Shown here piece after piece: positions 54,828 through 64,000 of a DNA stretch of 64,000 bases. Both the position numbers and the translations under genes were made by a program. Source of the DNA: Linnemannia hyalina (lineage: Eukaryota; Mortierellomycota; Mortierellomycetes; Mortierellales; Mortierellaceae); NCBI GenBank assembly GCA_019671135.1, contig JAHRHY010000006.1, positions 930,001-994,000 on the forward strand. Direction: 5' to 3'. Each line of letters begins with the position of its first letter. The first letter of the stretch is position 1. The notes under the pieces are model-generated. The model was not told where the DNA came from, did no database searches, and saw only the letters and a list, made by a program, of their open reading frames with translations.

Positions 54828-57800
54828 ATGGCCTCAGGCCAGAATCCTTGGGACGGTTACCAACCCTTACCCTCCTTACCCTCAACCTCGTCCTCCGGAT
54901 CCAATGGCACTAATGGAGGAGACAACAGTGGAGCTTCTGAATCAATGCAGATTCAGAAAAGATTCTTTGTCTCGTCCGTGAATATACCCTTCATATACAA
55001 CGGACCACCGCCTTCGAATGACAGCGGCTCAAGTTCTCAGGCAGCTGCTCAGGCTTTTGGAAGCACGCGCCAAGAGACGTCTGGTGAGAACACGCGTGAC
55101 ATGAAAATGTGAGATCCTGGAAACAACTACGCGTCAGCTCTGCCTTTGCGCGGTGAACCGTTCTTGCAAGGAACGAAGCAGAGACGCGCCTACAGAACTA
55201 AACAGAAGTAGCCAACTGAACTGGCGGATGTTAACACCGTTCCTTTGTCTTTTGTTTCATATGCAAATAGCTAGACCAGCTCTTACCATTGCTACCCCAG
55301 TTACAATCACGAGCTCACAGCCAACAACAGTAGTACGGACCACCGCAGATCAGAGAGAGTATCTCGAGTCGATCTTCAAGAAAAAACCAAGACCAGAGAC
55401 GGATGAAATCTTAGAGATTGCAGCCAGGTTGTCATTAACCGTAACAAAGGTAGGCTTGTTTCTGCTTCCTTGGCATGGATGATTGATGAAAACTTGCGCT
55501 TATGATAAGCTCTCTATCTCGTTGCTAAATCGAAATGCATGTATGCGTTATTATCAACTGTTAGGTTCGGAATTGGTTCACCAACAGGCGCTCCAAAGCG
55601 AAGAAGGAAGCGACAGAGGATCCGCTGCAGATACCTCCTTCCCATACTATACCTCTTCACGCCACCTCGTCGGTAGCAATCGCTCCGCAGGTACAAAGCT
55701 ACCCTTCGCGGAGCGAGCCAACACGGAACGAGCCAACACGGAGCGAACCCTCAAGGAACGAGCCAAGACGGAGCGAGCCCTCAAGAAACGAGCCAACACG
55801 GAGCGAGCCCTCAAGGAACGAGCCATCACGGAGCGAGCCCTCAAAGAACGAGCCTACGCGGAATGTCGCGCCAACTTTTGCCTCCAGCGCGTCAACAAGG
55901 TGAGACAGATTGTCAGCATATCTGATGTCATAGCATACATTGAGGAGATATCGATCAGCATAGGAGGTGGAGCTAATTTTTCTGCCGTGTATATAGTAAT
56001 GACCGAGAAGAAACGCCGACAGCCGATGGCATCCTAGGAAGCGGAAGCGTTAACTACCGTCCTTCTACCATACAAGCGCGGAGTCTGTCCTCCTCTAAAT
56101 TTCTACTTGATAAAGCGCAGCCGAACAAGGGGGACTCAAGTAACCAGGTATTGTCGGATGTTGATGTTTTGATGGGGTTTCTAATCTATGTTGATGACGG
56201 CCATTATTTAGTAGCGAAATTACTATTTTCCGTTTTGCAATCTAGATGACGACCTCTCAAATCAGGAGCAGTTTATTTCCCATGCTGAGAGGCGGGTCTA
56301 TTGCCCACAAAGAACATGTCCCTGAACTTGCAAAGCTTGTGCTCATGGCAGGAGACTCACTTGGGCGCAAGTATATCATCAATTCACTTAGTTACACAAA
56401 GGACCAAAAAGTTCATGATGAGTATGTGGCGCGACTAAATTTTACTCCCGGCATCGTTTATGGTTTGAAAGCATTGACTGTTGTATTCTAACACTGCACT
56501 TACTTTCCCGTTGAATGAGCATAGGTTTGCAAAGACTGAAGGACTGGCTAGGATTGTTGAATGGATCAAGGAGGGCAGGACAGAGATTGATAACATGGAG
56601 GACCCATACGATGGCGAGCAGCAACCAAAGGAGGTTGTGCATATTGTTACGAATGCGATCAAGACCTTGAAACGTGCGCCTCCAGAATATCGTCATTCGG
56701 ACTATACGCGTGTTATGAAGTTGCTCGCGAACGACATAGCGTACCCTAAAGGTATGTTGTAGGGGTTGGTGACGTATATGTAATGGCGCCTTGACACACA
56801 GCCGGAAGCTAACTCTTATGCATGCCTACATTGTGTCTTGTAGAGATCGTCGAAGCGGCATCGGAACTACTTGCGGAGTGGAGCAGGACGGGGGATCGGC
56901 ACGGTTCTCGGCCGGGGTCGAGTCAATTGCTGGTCGATGGCCGTAAGCGAGCCAAGTTGGATGTAGGGCCCAGTGCAGGCGCCTCCGAGGTAAATATGTT
57001 GTTTCCACTGGACACTGATTAGTTCTGAAAAGTAATTTGATAAATCATGTCAATGCTGACACTCTCTTTACGTTTTTCTTATGACGATTTGATAGCCCCT
57101 CTCACAATTACCCAACTTTGTCAAAAAGTCGACTCTTTCAGCAGCCTCAAACAGGAACACAACAACCTCCTCTTCCACGTTCTCTTCTACCACTTCCTCC
57201 TCTTCCGCTCACGCACCCTCATCATCGTCAGTACCCACCGCCAAGGGAGGTCCAGCCAGTCTACGCACCGATAAAGGTTCCAAACCGCTCTCAGTACTGA
57301 CAGGAAGGAACCTCCCATCCAAGCCCACTAACAAGCCTACATCGCCCATTTCCTCCAAGACTGCCTCTTCACCCCGTCAACCGCACTCCCCTCGAGGTCC
57401 CCTCCAGTCGCCTCGAGCAACGAGCTCTCCCCGGACGGCCCAGGGCGCGTCATCCTCATCGAATTCAGACGTTGTCTTGGGGCGGCAGCAGGATTTCTTT
57501 TCGAGTATCTCGGTGCCTTTGAATGTTACCCCGACAGCGTCTACTGTACCGTCTTCAGCACCAACCACTCCCACAGCCCCAACAACTCCGACTGCCAATA
57601 CAAGCACAGCTACAACCGCAACCACAACCTCATCCTCAGGCACGACCACAGGGGTAGCTATTACGCCAGCCGGCGCAAGGTCTCACATCGTCGCCCCGTC
57701 AGGTAGATTGATTCCGTCTGCACTAATCCTGAGGCCCGATAACAGGAGGAAGAAAGCCGTTCGCTTCAGAGCAGGTGACGATATTAAGGAGGTTCGATTC

Positions 57801-58919
57801 TTTGAGTCTCACCCGGACGAGCACCGCCACGAAGAGTATGGTCGCGATGACGAGAATGATGGTAGACGGGACGACGACCGAAGTGACCGAGATGACCTGG
57901 GGGATGACCGACGGGATGACTGGGATGGCTGGGATAACCGAGAGAACTGGGGTGGCTATTATGATGAGGAGGATGAGAGAAGGAGGAGGATGGAGTATGA
58001 AGTCGACAGGGACCGGCATTATCAGGATGATCGCGACCACGGTCGCCATAGTGATGGCCGCGGGTACGATCAAGGGCGAGGGTTTGATCAAGGGTATGAC
58101 AATGGGTATCCGGAGGGGTACGAGCATGGACGCGCGTATAGCGACGAGTATGCATACGAGCGCGGATACGAGCGCGACCACGGCGATCGCCGTTACGATC
58201 TTGGGTACGAGCGTGGACGTCATGAATATGGGCACCAAGATGAGCACGGTCATGAGTACAGGCAAGAACAGGAGCAGCACCACCAACAGCAACAACGTCA
58301 GCATCAATACTCAGAGCAATCGTACCTAGAGCCAACCCCAGAGCCAGTAGCACACGCCGACGAACCATCCATGCCAGCCGTGCCAGCAGTCCCGACCTTC
58401 CAGTTTCCCGAGGAAGAGACTGAAAATCTCGTCCGAGGCCAGCTCTGGAGACCTCCACAGAAACTCATGATTGAGCATCCTGAGGACAAGCGTCGCGTGG
58501 AGCCGGCGACATTCGGCGAAGAAAGTAAAGAAAAAATGGTTCAAGCTGCGAGGGAGGCAAAGATGCCGGTTGTTGAATATCCGGATTTGGCGTCTGTCCC
58601 ATATTCGCCTGCCGAACCTGATGACGAGGACGAGGATATGGAGCAGGTCGATCCGAGACCCAAGCGCAAGATCGAGTTGTATGAGGTACGAAATATTTCC
58701 ACCGATTGTTGTATTCCCTTTATCGACCAAATGAACCCTTTTGCTTGTGGACTTTCTTTAATCAACTCATTCTTTCGTTTGCACCTTTTTTCATATGAAT
58801 CTCTCTCTCTCTCTCTCTCTCCCTCTCAGCTTTCGGCCCCGATTCATACAATAGCACTGCCAATGCTGTCGATGCTTCTCCAAGCCATCCAAGCAAGGCG
58901 CAAAGAGATGGAAAGCTGA
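54828..58919 (+). CDS. Homeodomain + TFIIS-N + PP1-docking protein (LUMINIDEPENDENS/PNUTS-like)
   Basis: Nine exons: 54828-55083, 55271-55449, 55565-55899, 55997-56147, 56246-56421, 56525-56751, 56844-56989, 57096-58685 and 58830-58919. They give 1049 residues with all phases consistent. A homeodomain spans about residues 108-162 (QREYLESIFKKKPRPETDEI, then helix 3 VRNWFTNRRSKAKKE). Ten SRSEP/TRNEP pentapeptides follow. A TFIIS N-terminal (LW-type) helical domain lies at about 320-470 (KLVLMAGDSLGRKYIINSL, TEGLARIVEWIKEGRT, VVHIVTNAIKTLKRAP). Near 709 is RKKAVRFRAGDDIKEVRFFE with two RVxF-type PP1-docking motifs (KAVRF, KEVRF). An Arg/Asp/Glu/Tyr-rich stretch and a Gln run come next. PNUTS (animals), Ppn1/Ref2 (yeasts) and LUMINIDEPENDENS (plants) tether PP1 to the RNA polymerase II termination machinery, and the same role is inferred here. 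The last intron (144 nt) is in frame without a stop. Confidence 0.83.
55706..55855 (+). repeat. Coding minisatellite, ten 15-bp units
   Basis: Exactly ten 15-base units in exon 3 of the homeodomain gene, encoding the pentapeptide [STR][RK][SN]EP. Units alternate between AGC-GAG and AAC-GAG forms, so the higher-order period is 30 bases (two pentapeptides). Copy number is likely to vary between strains. Confidence 0.9.
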
Positions 58920-59108
58920 TCGCCATGTCGTGCTTGGCAACTCAGTACCCTTCTCTTTTGCGTCTCCATATTTGTCTACGTTTTTTTTTCTTTCTTCTCC
59001 TCACTTCCTATTCACTTTGTAAAACAGACATTGTACAAGCAAGAAAATGAAAACACATGTATCATAGTACAAAAACGATGTCATTTCTCGATGTGATTGA
59101 TTATCTTC

Positions 59109-60801
59109 TCAAAAAGCTTTGCCGAGCTCCATCTTCTTCTTGAGGGTCCGTTCAGCGCGCCAGATGGCTCCGTCCAAAAGCCCGGCGACTGTAAAGATGC
59201 CGCCGACGATGGCACAGACTCCCGTCAGGAACGAGGCGAACGACCTGCGTTCTTCCTTCTGGATCACCAGCATCGGCGAGATGTCAAAGTTGAAGAACAC
59301 ACCTATCAGGGTATATTACAAAAGACAGTAAAAGCGTTGTTGAGAAAAGAAGACATTGGATGCGGAGATAATTCATAAGCAAGAACGGGCATGGAGGGGG
59401 GGTTTACCTGGGAGACCATTGGGGGCCTGGACCTGGCCCCAAGCATTCTTATATTGCAAGTTCCGATTATACTGCGTCACCGAGAACTGGTTCGTGAAAA
59501 CCGGCATCTTATCCAGATAATAATACCGTGTTCCCACAACCTTCAAATAATACTGAAACATAAACAACCCCTCCGCATTCTCCGCCTTCGTATCATCCAA
59601 GGGATTATGAACATTCGGGATCTTCTCCCCAAAACTCAAATGTTCAATCTGATGCGAGAAATCCAGCCCCTGTTCCAAATACTGTTGGATATCATGGACA
59701 TGCGCGCTACCCCTCTGGAAGGATCTCCCTGGAGCAATATGGAAGTTACCGGCGACTTTGTTGACGGTAACTTTCCCGCGGATGCGACATCCTTGGTTGG
59801 CTTGTTCTTTGATCTTGTCGAGGTATCCTTCTCGGGTGCATTGTTCGATGGTTTCTGCGTGGTTGAAGGACCAGCCGGAGGTTTCGTACGCCTTTCGGAC
59901 GTCTTCGCAGGTGTTGCAGCAACCGGATTCGGGCTTTTGGGCGCCGTAGCACTCACCGCAGTAGTTCTCCCCAACCACCTTTGGATCTGGCCCTGTATCT
60001 CCCAGGTCTATTTTGTACATGTCGAGAGTTGGGGAAAGAAGAAAGAAAAGGTTAATGCTGAGACATGACGATCAATGAACGACATTCGGGGTTTTGAAAA
60101 CCCCCCCATATTGCTTATGCAGCACCATCCTAGAGACGCGACTAATGAACTTGGGGTTCGCACAACGTTACGTTCGGTCTTTTCGTGCTTGAGTTCGGTG
60201 CCGTCAGGAGCCAGTTGAGTCTTGTAGATCGAGTGCGCCACGTCCGCTTGATGTTCTCCCGCAACATCCATCACATCCAGCGTCAAAACTATTTTTTTCA
60301 ATTCAACAAGAGGGGGACAAAAGATACATGTCAAAAAACCTTTGGAAATATGATCCTTTGATATAATACCTCGCGTCGTCTTTTTTTTTTTTTTTTACTG
60401 TAGCATGGGATCTTGCGGAAGCTGATATCGAAATCAATATTCATCTTCTCCTTCCTGCCACTATCGACCACCAACGACGATTCGACATGGATAGCCCGGT
60501 AGTTGAACAGCTCTCCAAAGAACAGGATCAGGATAATCACCGCGCTCGCTATCGTCACTTTATCCATTGCAGGGGCGAGTGAGAAAAAAAAAAAAAAAAA
60601 AGATAGTCGAGTATGTATGAGACATGGAACGAGCTTAAACAAAAGAAGCTTGTTGTTCGTGTTGAAGGTGGGGGCGCTACATGAGTGAGGGGGAAAAAAG
60701 AAGTTACCTGCAGCGCCGGTGGAAGTTTTCACTCGAAAGTCATCAAGTGTCTTTGCGTAGGCATCGAACTGCTTAAACCTGCTGAGCTTTGTTTGTGCCA
60801 T
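59109..60801 (-). CDS. ERV46: ER-Golgi cargo receptor Erv46/ERGIC3
   Basis: Minus-strand exons 60801-60708, 60557-60399, 60288-60172, 60007-59408 and 59302-59109 give 387 residues (human ERGIC3 383). The Erv41-Erv46 complex cycles in COPII/COPI vesicles and retrieves or loads cargo. The sequence follows the family throughout: KLSRFKQFDAYAKTLDDFRV at the N-terminus, a first membrane helix (VTIASAVIILILFFGELF), LTLDVMDVAGEHQADV, the cysteine cluster CGECYGAQ..SGCCNTCEDVRKAY, NKVAGNFHIAPGRSFQ, HIEHLSFGE-like motif, and a second helix FLTGVCAIVGGIFTVAGLLD. The cytosolic end is LKKKMELGKAF, with a Lys/Phe pattern for coat binding. The GTAACG donor at 60171 was chosen over a nearby GTTGTG because only it keeps the frame. 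Tail-to-tail with the preceding gene, 189 bases apart. Confidence 0.94.
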
Positions 60802-61266
60802 GTATTTAAACGTTGTCGAACTGGCAGTGAAGAGAAATGTGAATGGAGGGTTTTGGTGATGAGAAAAGGATGAATGCAGGAAAGGGTGAACGAAGAAAAA
60901 GGGAGAGAAGAGAACCAACTCCTTGTGTGTGTGTGTGCACCCCTTGTTTCTTTTTTCGTCTCCCAACTAGCTCTCCCTCACAACCAACCAACCAATTCCA
61001 CCCTTTATCCGTTGTTGTTGTCGTTCCCTTGGCTTCATTTTCGCCACCCCTTTCTTTTCCGTTTGTGAATGGTGTCACAAATCAGGGCAGGACAGAAAGC
61101 TAATGGATAGGGCTCACATACCGGCGACAGAGGTGCATGGAAAAACTATACCAAACCGTCAATTGTTCTTCTTGTACTTTGAAGGCCAGCTTTTCGTTTA
61201 TGTTTATTCATTTTTTGTCCATTGGTTACATGGTAAAAGGCGTGAGGAAGACAAGAAGAAATTGTT
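60802..61266. other. ERV46 promoter / Derlin 3' region
   Basis: GA-rich on the plus strand (CT-rich leader for the minus-strand ERV46). Short CA/GT microsatellite near 60925-60940. No gene is seen. Confidence 0.5.
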
Positions 61267-62925
61267 CTAAGAAAGAGGATCCACTTGGTCGTGTGCCGAG
61301 GCATTGGGTCGGTTACGAGTCTCGACGCGTGGTCCACTCTCCAAAGCCGTCGTTGTCGCAGGTGTTCCTGAGCCAGTTCCTCCTGCTGATGATGGCGATC
61401 CTGACGCAGATGGGAGGGTAGTTGTGGGTGCGGTTGTTTCTGACTGCTCGCTCTCTGGATAGTGTCCACTCTGCTCTGCATTTGCTTGTTCCGGCAACGC
61501 TTCATCCTGAAGTTCTGCAGAGATGTTCACTCCACGTTGGCGCGTCCTATGTGAGTTGAGTAGAGAAAGAAAAACACTTCAATAAAACAAAAGACAAAAT
61601 CACTGATACAATCAGGGCAACATACACCCACAAGAAAAGAAATAAACGTACAGGAAGGATGGTGTTTGAAGGTATCGTCTGCCTCCCGAAGCCTGCTCCT
61701 TGGGCCAAACGTCCTCGAAAAAGTAGTAGATGTGTCCAACGGCGATTCCCATCAGATCACCCGTTGGAAAGTGGCTGTTCAACAGGAGCGTGAATCCAAG
61801 AAGCACCCAGGGCAGATAAGGCGCCGTGAACACAAACAAGCCGAGAAAGTTTAGTGGGATTGAGGGGTTGCGCCGGGACCAGATGTATACCAACGTGAAT
61901 GCCAAAGGAGATCCAAGAAAAGGCATTGCCACAAATGGCGACAGACACTATTAGGTACAAGCGGCAAAGTATGAATCAATACGAATTCTGTGCAGCCTGG
62001 GATCTAATCCAATTGTTCGGAAATTGTACGTCCGCCATTCATAGTCTTCCTTGCGGGTGCTTACCAATAGAGAAATGGCAGAGAGGAAGAGCATCCAGGC
62101 ATAGTCCATTGTGCGTCCGTAAAAAGATCCTTCTTCCAGCATCCTACTGTATCGCACTCTATGTTAAAGACATTCACATCATCAAATTGTAGTCTTAGTA
62201 ACGTTTCTGTCAATGAGGTGTGAGCGAACGAGCGAGTGCAGAACATACGCCACTTGGGTTACGAATCGGTCGTCCGCGTGTCTAGATCCAATGATTCCAT
62301 TTGTGCCACTATCTTTCTCCGAAGAGTTGTTGCTGAATCGTCCTTTTTTGACCATGCACTTGTTTGCACTTTTCCTTGTTCCTGATACCTCGGTTATCAA
62401 TGCCTTATCGTGAGGACTGCGTGCTTCTTTATATTTGTCTGCAGGAGGACATAATGGACTTACAGGAAGAACATGTGGAAGACGAAATCCAGCCCAAGGG
62501 GCCCAAAATACAAGAATGTCGTGATCGGTCTCCAGTACTAACAGACAAGGGGAAAGACAAGGTCAAGGTCAGAGATGACATATCGGTGCGTACGCTGTGA
62601 GAGTCAATGTGCGAGGAGTATCAGTAAAATACAACGGCGGACTGAGGACCTACTTGGTGTTGATAAATGACCAGTTGGTAGTTGAAGTAGAGCTGGAACG
62701 CATTGGTGAATCCCGTTTGCTAATGACAGAAGGAAAAAAGTAAAAAGAAAGGCGTAAGCTGTTAATGAATGAACTGCAAGTGTTGTAAAAGAAGGACTTC
62801 TGCGTTTTTGCTTCGAAGGATAAAGGGTGTGTTACCACTGCAAGGGCGACCAAGGCGGCACCGGTGGCGAAGAGGCGAGTGACGATTGGCACATCGTAGT
62901 ACCATGTCTCTATTGGGATGGCCAT
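61267..62925 (-). CDS. DER1/DFM1-like: Derlin (Der1-like ERAD protein)
   Basis: Minus-strand exons 62925-62836, 62719-62654, 62537-62464, 62158-62065, 61947-61652 and 61546-61267 give 299 residues. Derlins are rhomboid pseudoproteases of the ER membrane that help extract misfolded proteins for degradation. Family motifs are complete only after assembly of the 74-base exon 3: FQLYFNYQLVIYQHQ, YWRPITTFLYFGPLGLDFVF, RYSRMLEEGSFYGRTMDY, LSPFVAMPFLGSPLAFTLVY, the WSRRNP signature, and GHIYYFFEDVWP before the cytosolic tail. WR and the GxxxG-like GDLMGIAVGH helix are conserved. The C-terminal 90 residues are Ser/Thr/Gly-rich and disordered, with no clear SHP box for Cdc48 binding. Upstream ATGs exist but only this one starts MAIPIETWYYDVP, the normal Derlin opening. 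Confidence 0.93.
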
Positions 62926-63303
62926 GCCTGTGTCCTTGCTAGGTTTTTTTTGTTGGTTGTAGTGGGCTGGTTGATGGTGATTGTTGACAGTGCGGTTGGA
63001 TGGATGACTGTCAGTCCTGTATTGATGGTTGTTGTTGTCGGTGTTGATGTTTGCCTGCGTGCGTGTGAGTGTGAGTGCGAGTGTGGTGTGATGAAAGTGA
63101 AAGAAGAAAAAAGAAGAAAGGAGAGAGTTGCCGAGTGTTGAGTCTGTGAGCACGAAGGGAGTATCAACGACAAGAAGCAACCAGGCAGCAGCCCACCCTT
63201 GTCTATCTGTCTGGAGTCGCAGTGGATGAAGTGGCGCAAATTCATTGGTGCCAGTCACATCGACCTGCTTTCAAATCGCTACAACGCACCATTTATTAAG
63301 TGG
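62926..63303. other. Derlin promoter / thymidylate synthase 3' region
   Basis: GTTGTTG- and GTGTGAGTG-rich on the plus strand (CA-rich leader on the minus strand). No gene is seen. Confidence 0.5.
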
Positions 63304-64000
63304 CTACACGGACATGACCATGTCGATCTTCTTGTGGGGCTCATATCCCTCCAGAACAAAGTCCTCCAAGATAAACTCATCAATGTTGCTAATCGTCCTC
63401 TTGACTCCTTCCTTAGCCTCAGCTTCATTCGTCTGGTGAGGGCGGATATAGAGCTTGGGGAACGCACGCGGTTCACGCCCGATCTGGATCTTCAGTGCCT
63501 CGGTGTGGTCCAGGTAGATATGGGTGTCACCCATGGTGTGAATAAACTCGCCACAGTCCAGATCCGTAACATGCGCAATCATCTTTGTCAGCAACGCATA
63601 CGATGCAATGTTGAATGGAACACCGAGTCCCATATCGCACGATCGCTGGTAAAGCTGGCATGAGAGCTTGGCCCTGGGCTGTTCCTCTGTTGGTGTTGAC
63701 ACGTAGAACTGGCAAAACATATGGCAAGGAGGCAATGCCATCTTTCCGAGATCTATCATTTCAAAATAGAGGTACACGATTGTCAGTGAGAATCCTTGGA
63801 GCTAGCCTAGAGCAATCGAAAAAATCGCATAGGGGTGAAGCTATTGTGCTAGCAAACATTGGTGGCAACAAGTATCCAGTTACAATCACGAGAAAAAAAA
63901 TATATTGCCTACCAGCTGGGTTCCAGGCACTCATGATGATTCTACGATCAGTAGGCGTGTTATTGATCTTCCAGATGACCTCCGCAAGCTGATCAACACC
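63304..64000 (-). CDS. TYMS/CDC21: Thymidylate synthase, C-terminal part (cut by window edge)
   Basis: Minus-strand exons >64000-63913 and 63752-63304. The 5' part is outside the window. The 178 visible residues are the conserved C-terminal half of the enzyme that methylates dUMP to dTMP using methylene-tetrahydrofolate. [20 protein letters not shown] crosses the exon junction in phase. The nucleophile Cys is in [31 protein letters not shown] binds phosphate and d[23 protein letters not shown] follows, and the end [18 protein letters not shown] closes the active site with the usual small C-terminal tail. A short Pro/Glu insert follows QFYV. Together with ketopantoate hydroxymethyltransferase it is one of two methylene-THF-using enzymes in the window, 57 kb apart and not obviously linked. 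Confidence 0.97.

Noticed and set aside
57723..58458. Long minus-strand frames opposite the LD/PNUTS-like exon 8
   Set aside because: Mirror images of the Asp/Arg/Glu/Tyr repeat codons; no start or splice context.

Overview
This is eukaryotic nuclear DNA from a fungus. The evidence is a full-length fungal-type elongation factor 3, a Zn(II)2Cys6 transcription factor, short GT..AG introns with fungal branch-point context (CTAAC/CTGAC-like), and CT-rich leaders before start codons. Intron-dense genes, poly-Q/N tracts, decayed F-box/leucine-rich-repeat genes and E2F-type promoter motifs suggest an early-diverging filamentous fungus of the Mortierella type. That placement is inference. Exon structures were assembled by hand from splice sites and reading-frame phase; every multi-exon gene closes in frame.

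Layout: 1-2763 (+) 3' part of a large Q-rich protein with a conserved but unnamed C-terminal region. 2977-4626 (-) decayed F-box/LRR gene. 5525-7271 (+) ketopantoate hydroxymethyltransferase. 10510-13936 (+) eEF3. 15843-19595 (+) seven-helix membrane protein with a long Asn/Gln-rich tail. 19774-19845 (-) tRNA with a UCU anticodon on a lysine-like body. 20273-22104 (-) HSL-type alpha/beta hydrolase. 22662-24974 (-) Ded1/DDX3-like helicase. 25223-29829 (-) MIOS/Sea4 subunit of the TORC1-regulating SEA/GATOR2 complex.

29.8-36.6 kb is accessory, decayed territory: palindromic elements, a tRNA-Ser(UGA), LRR and other gene remnants, and a broken secreted Gly/Ala-rich protein gene. 36.6-43.3 kb is a gene desert with several TTTCCCGCC (E2F-type) sites. 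It leads into a TATA box, a very long leader that lacks ATG for about 1.06 kb, and a single-exon Zn2Cys6 regulator (44621-46909).

47.5-64 kb is a dense housekeeping block: an FHIP (FTS-Hook-interacting) protein, Golgi GDPase, a homeodomain plus TFIIS-N plus PP1-docking protein (LUMINIDEPENDENS/PNUTS-like), the ER-Golgi cargo receptor Erv46, a Derlin, and the 3' part of thymidylate synthase running off the window edge. Gda1, Erv46 and Derlin all act in the early secretory pathway.

The most notable item is the LUMINIDEPENDENS/PNUTS-like gene at 54828-58919. It combines the plant-LD domain order (homeodomain, then TFIIS-N) with RVxF PP1-docking motifs, in a fungus.
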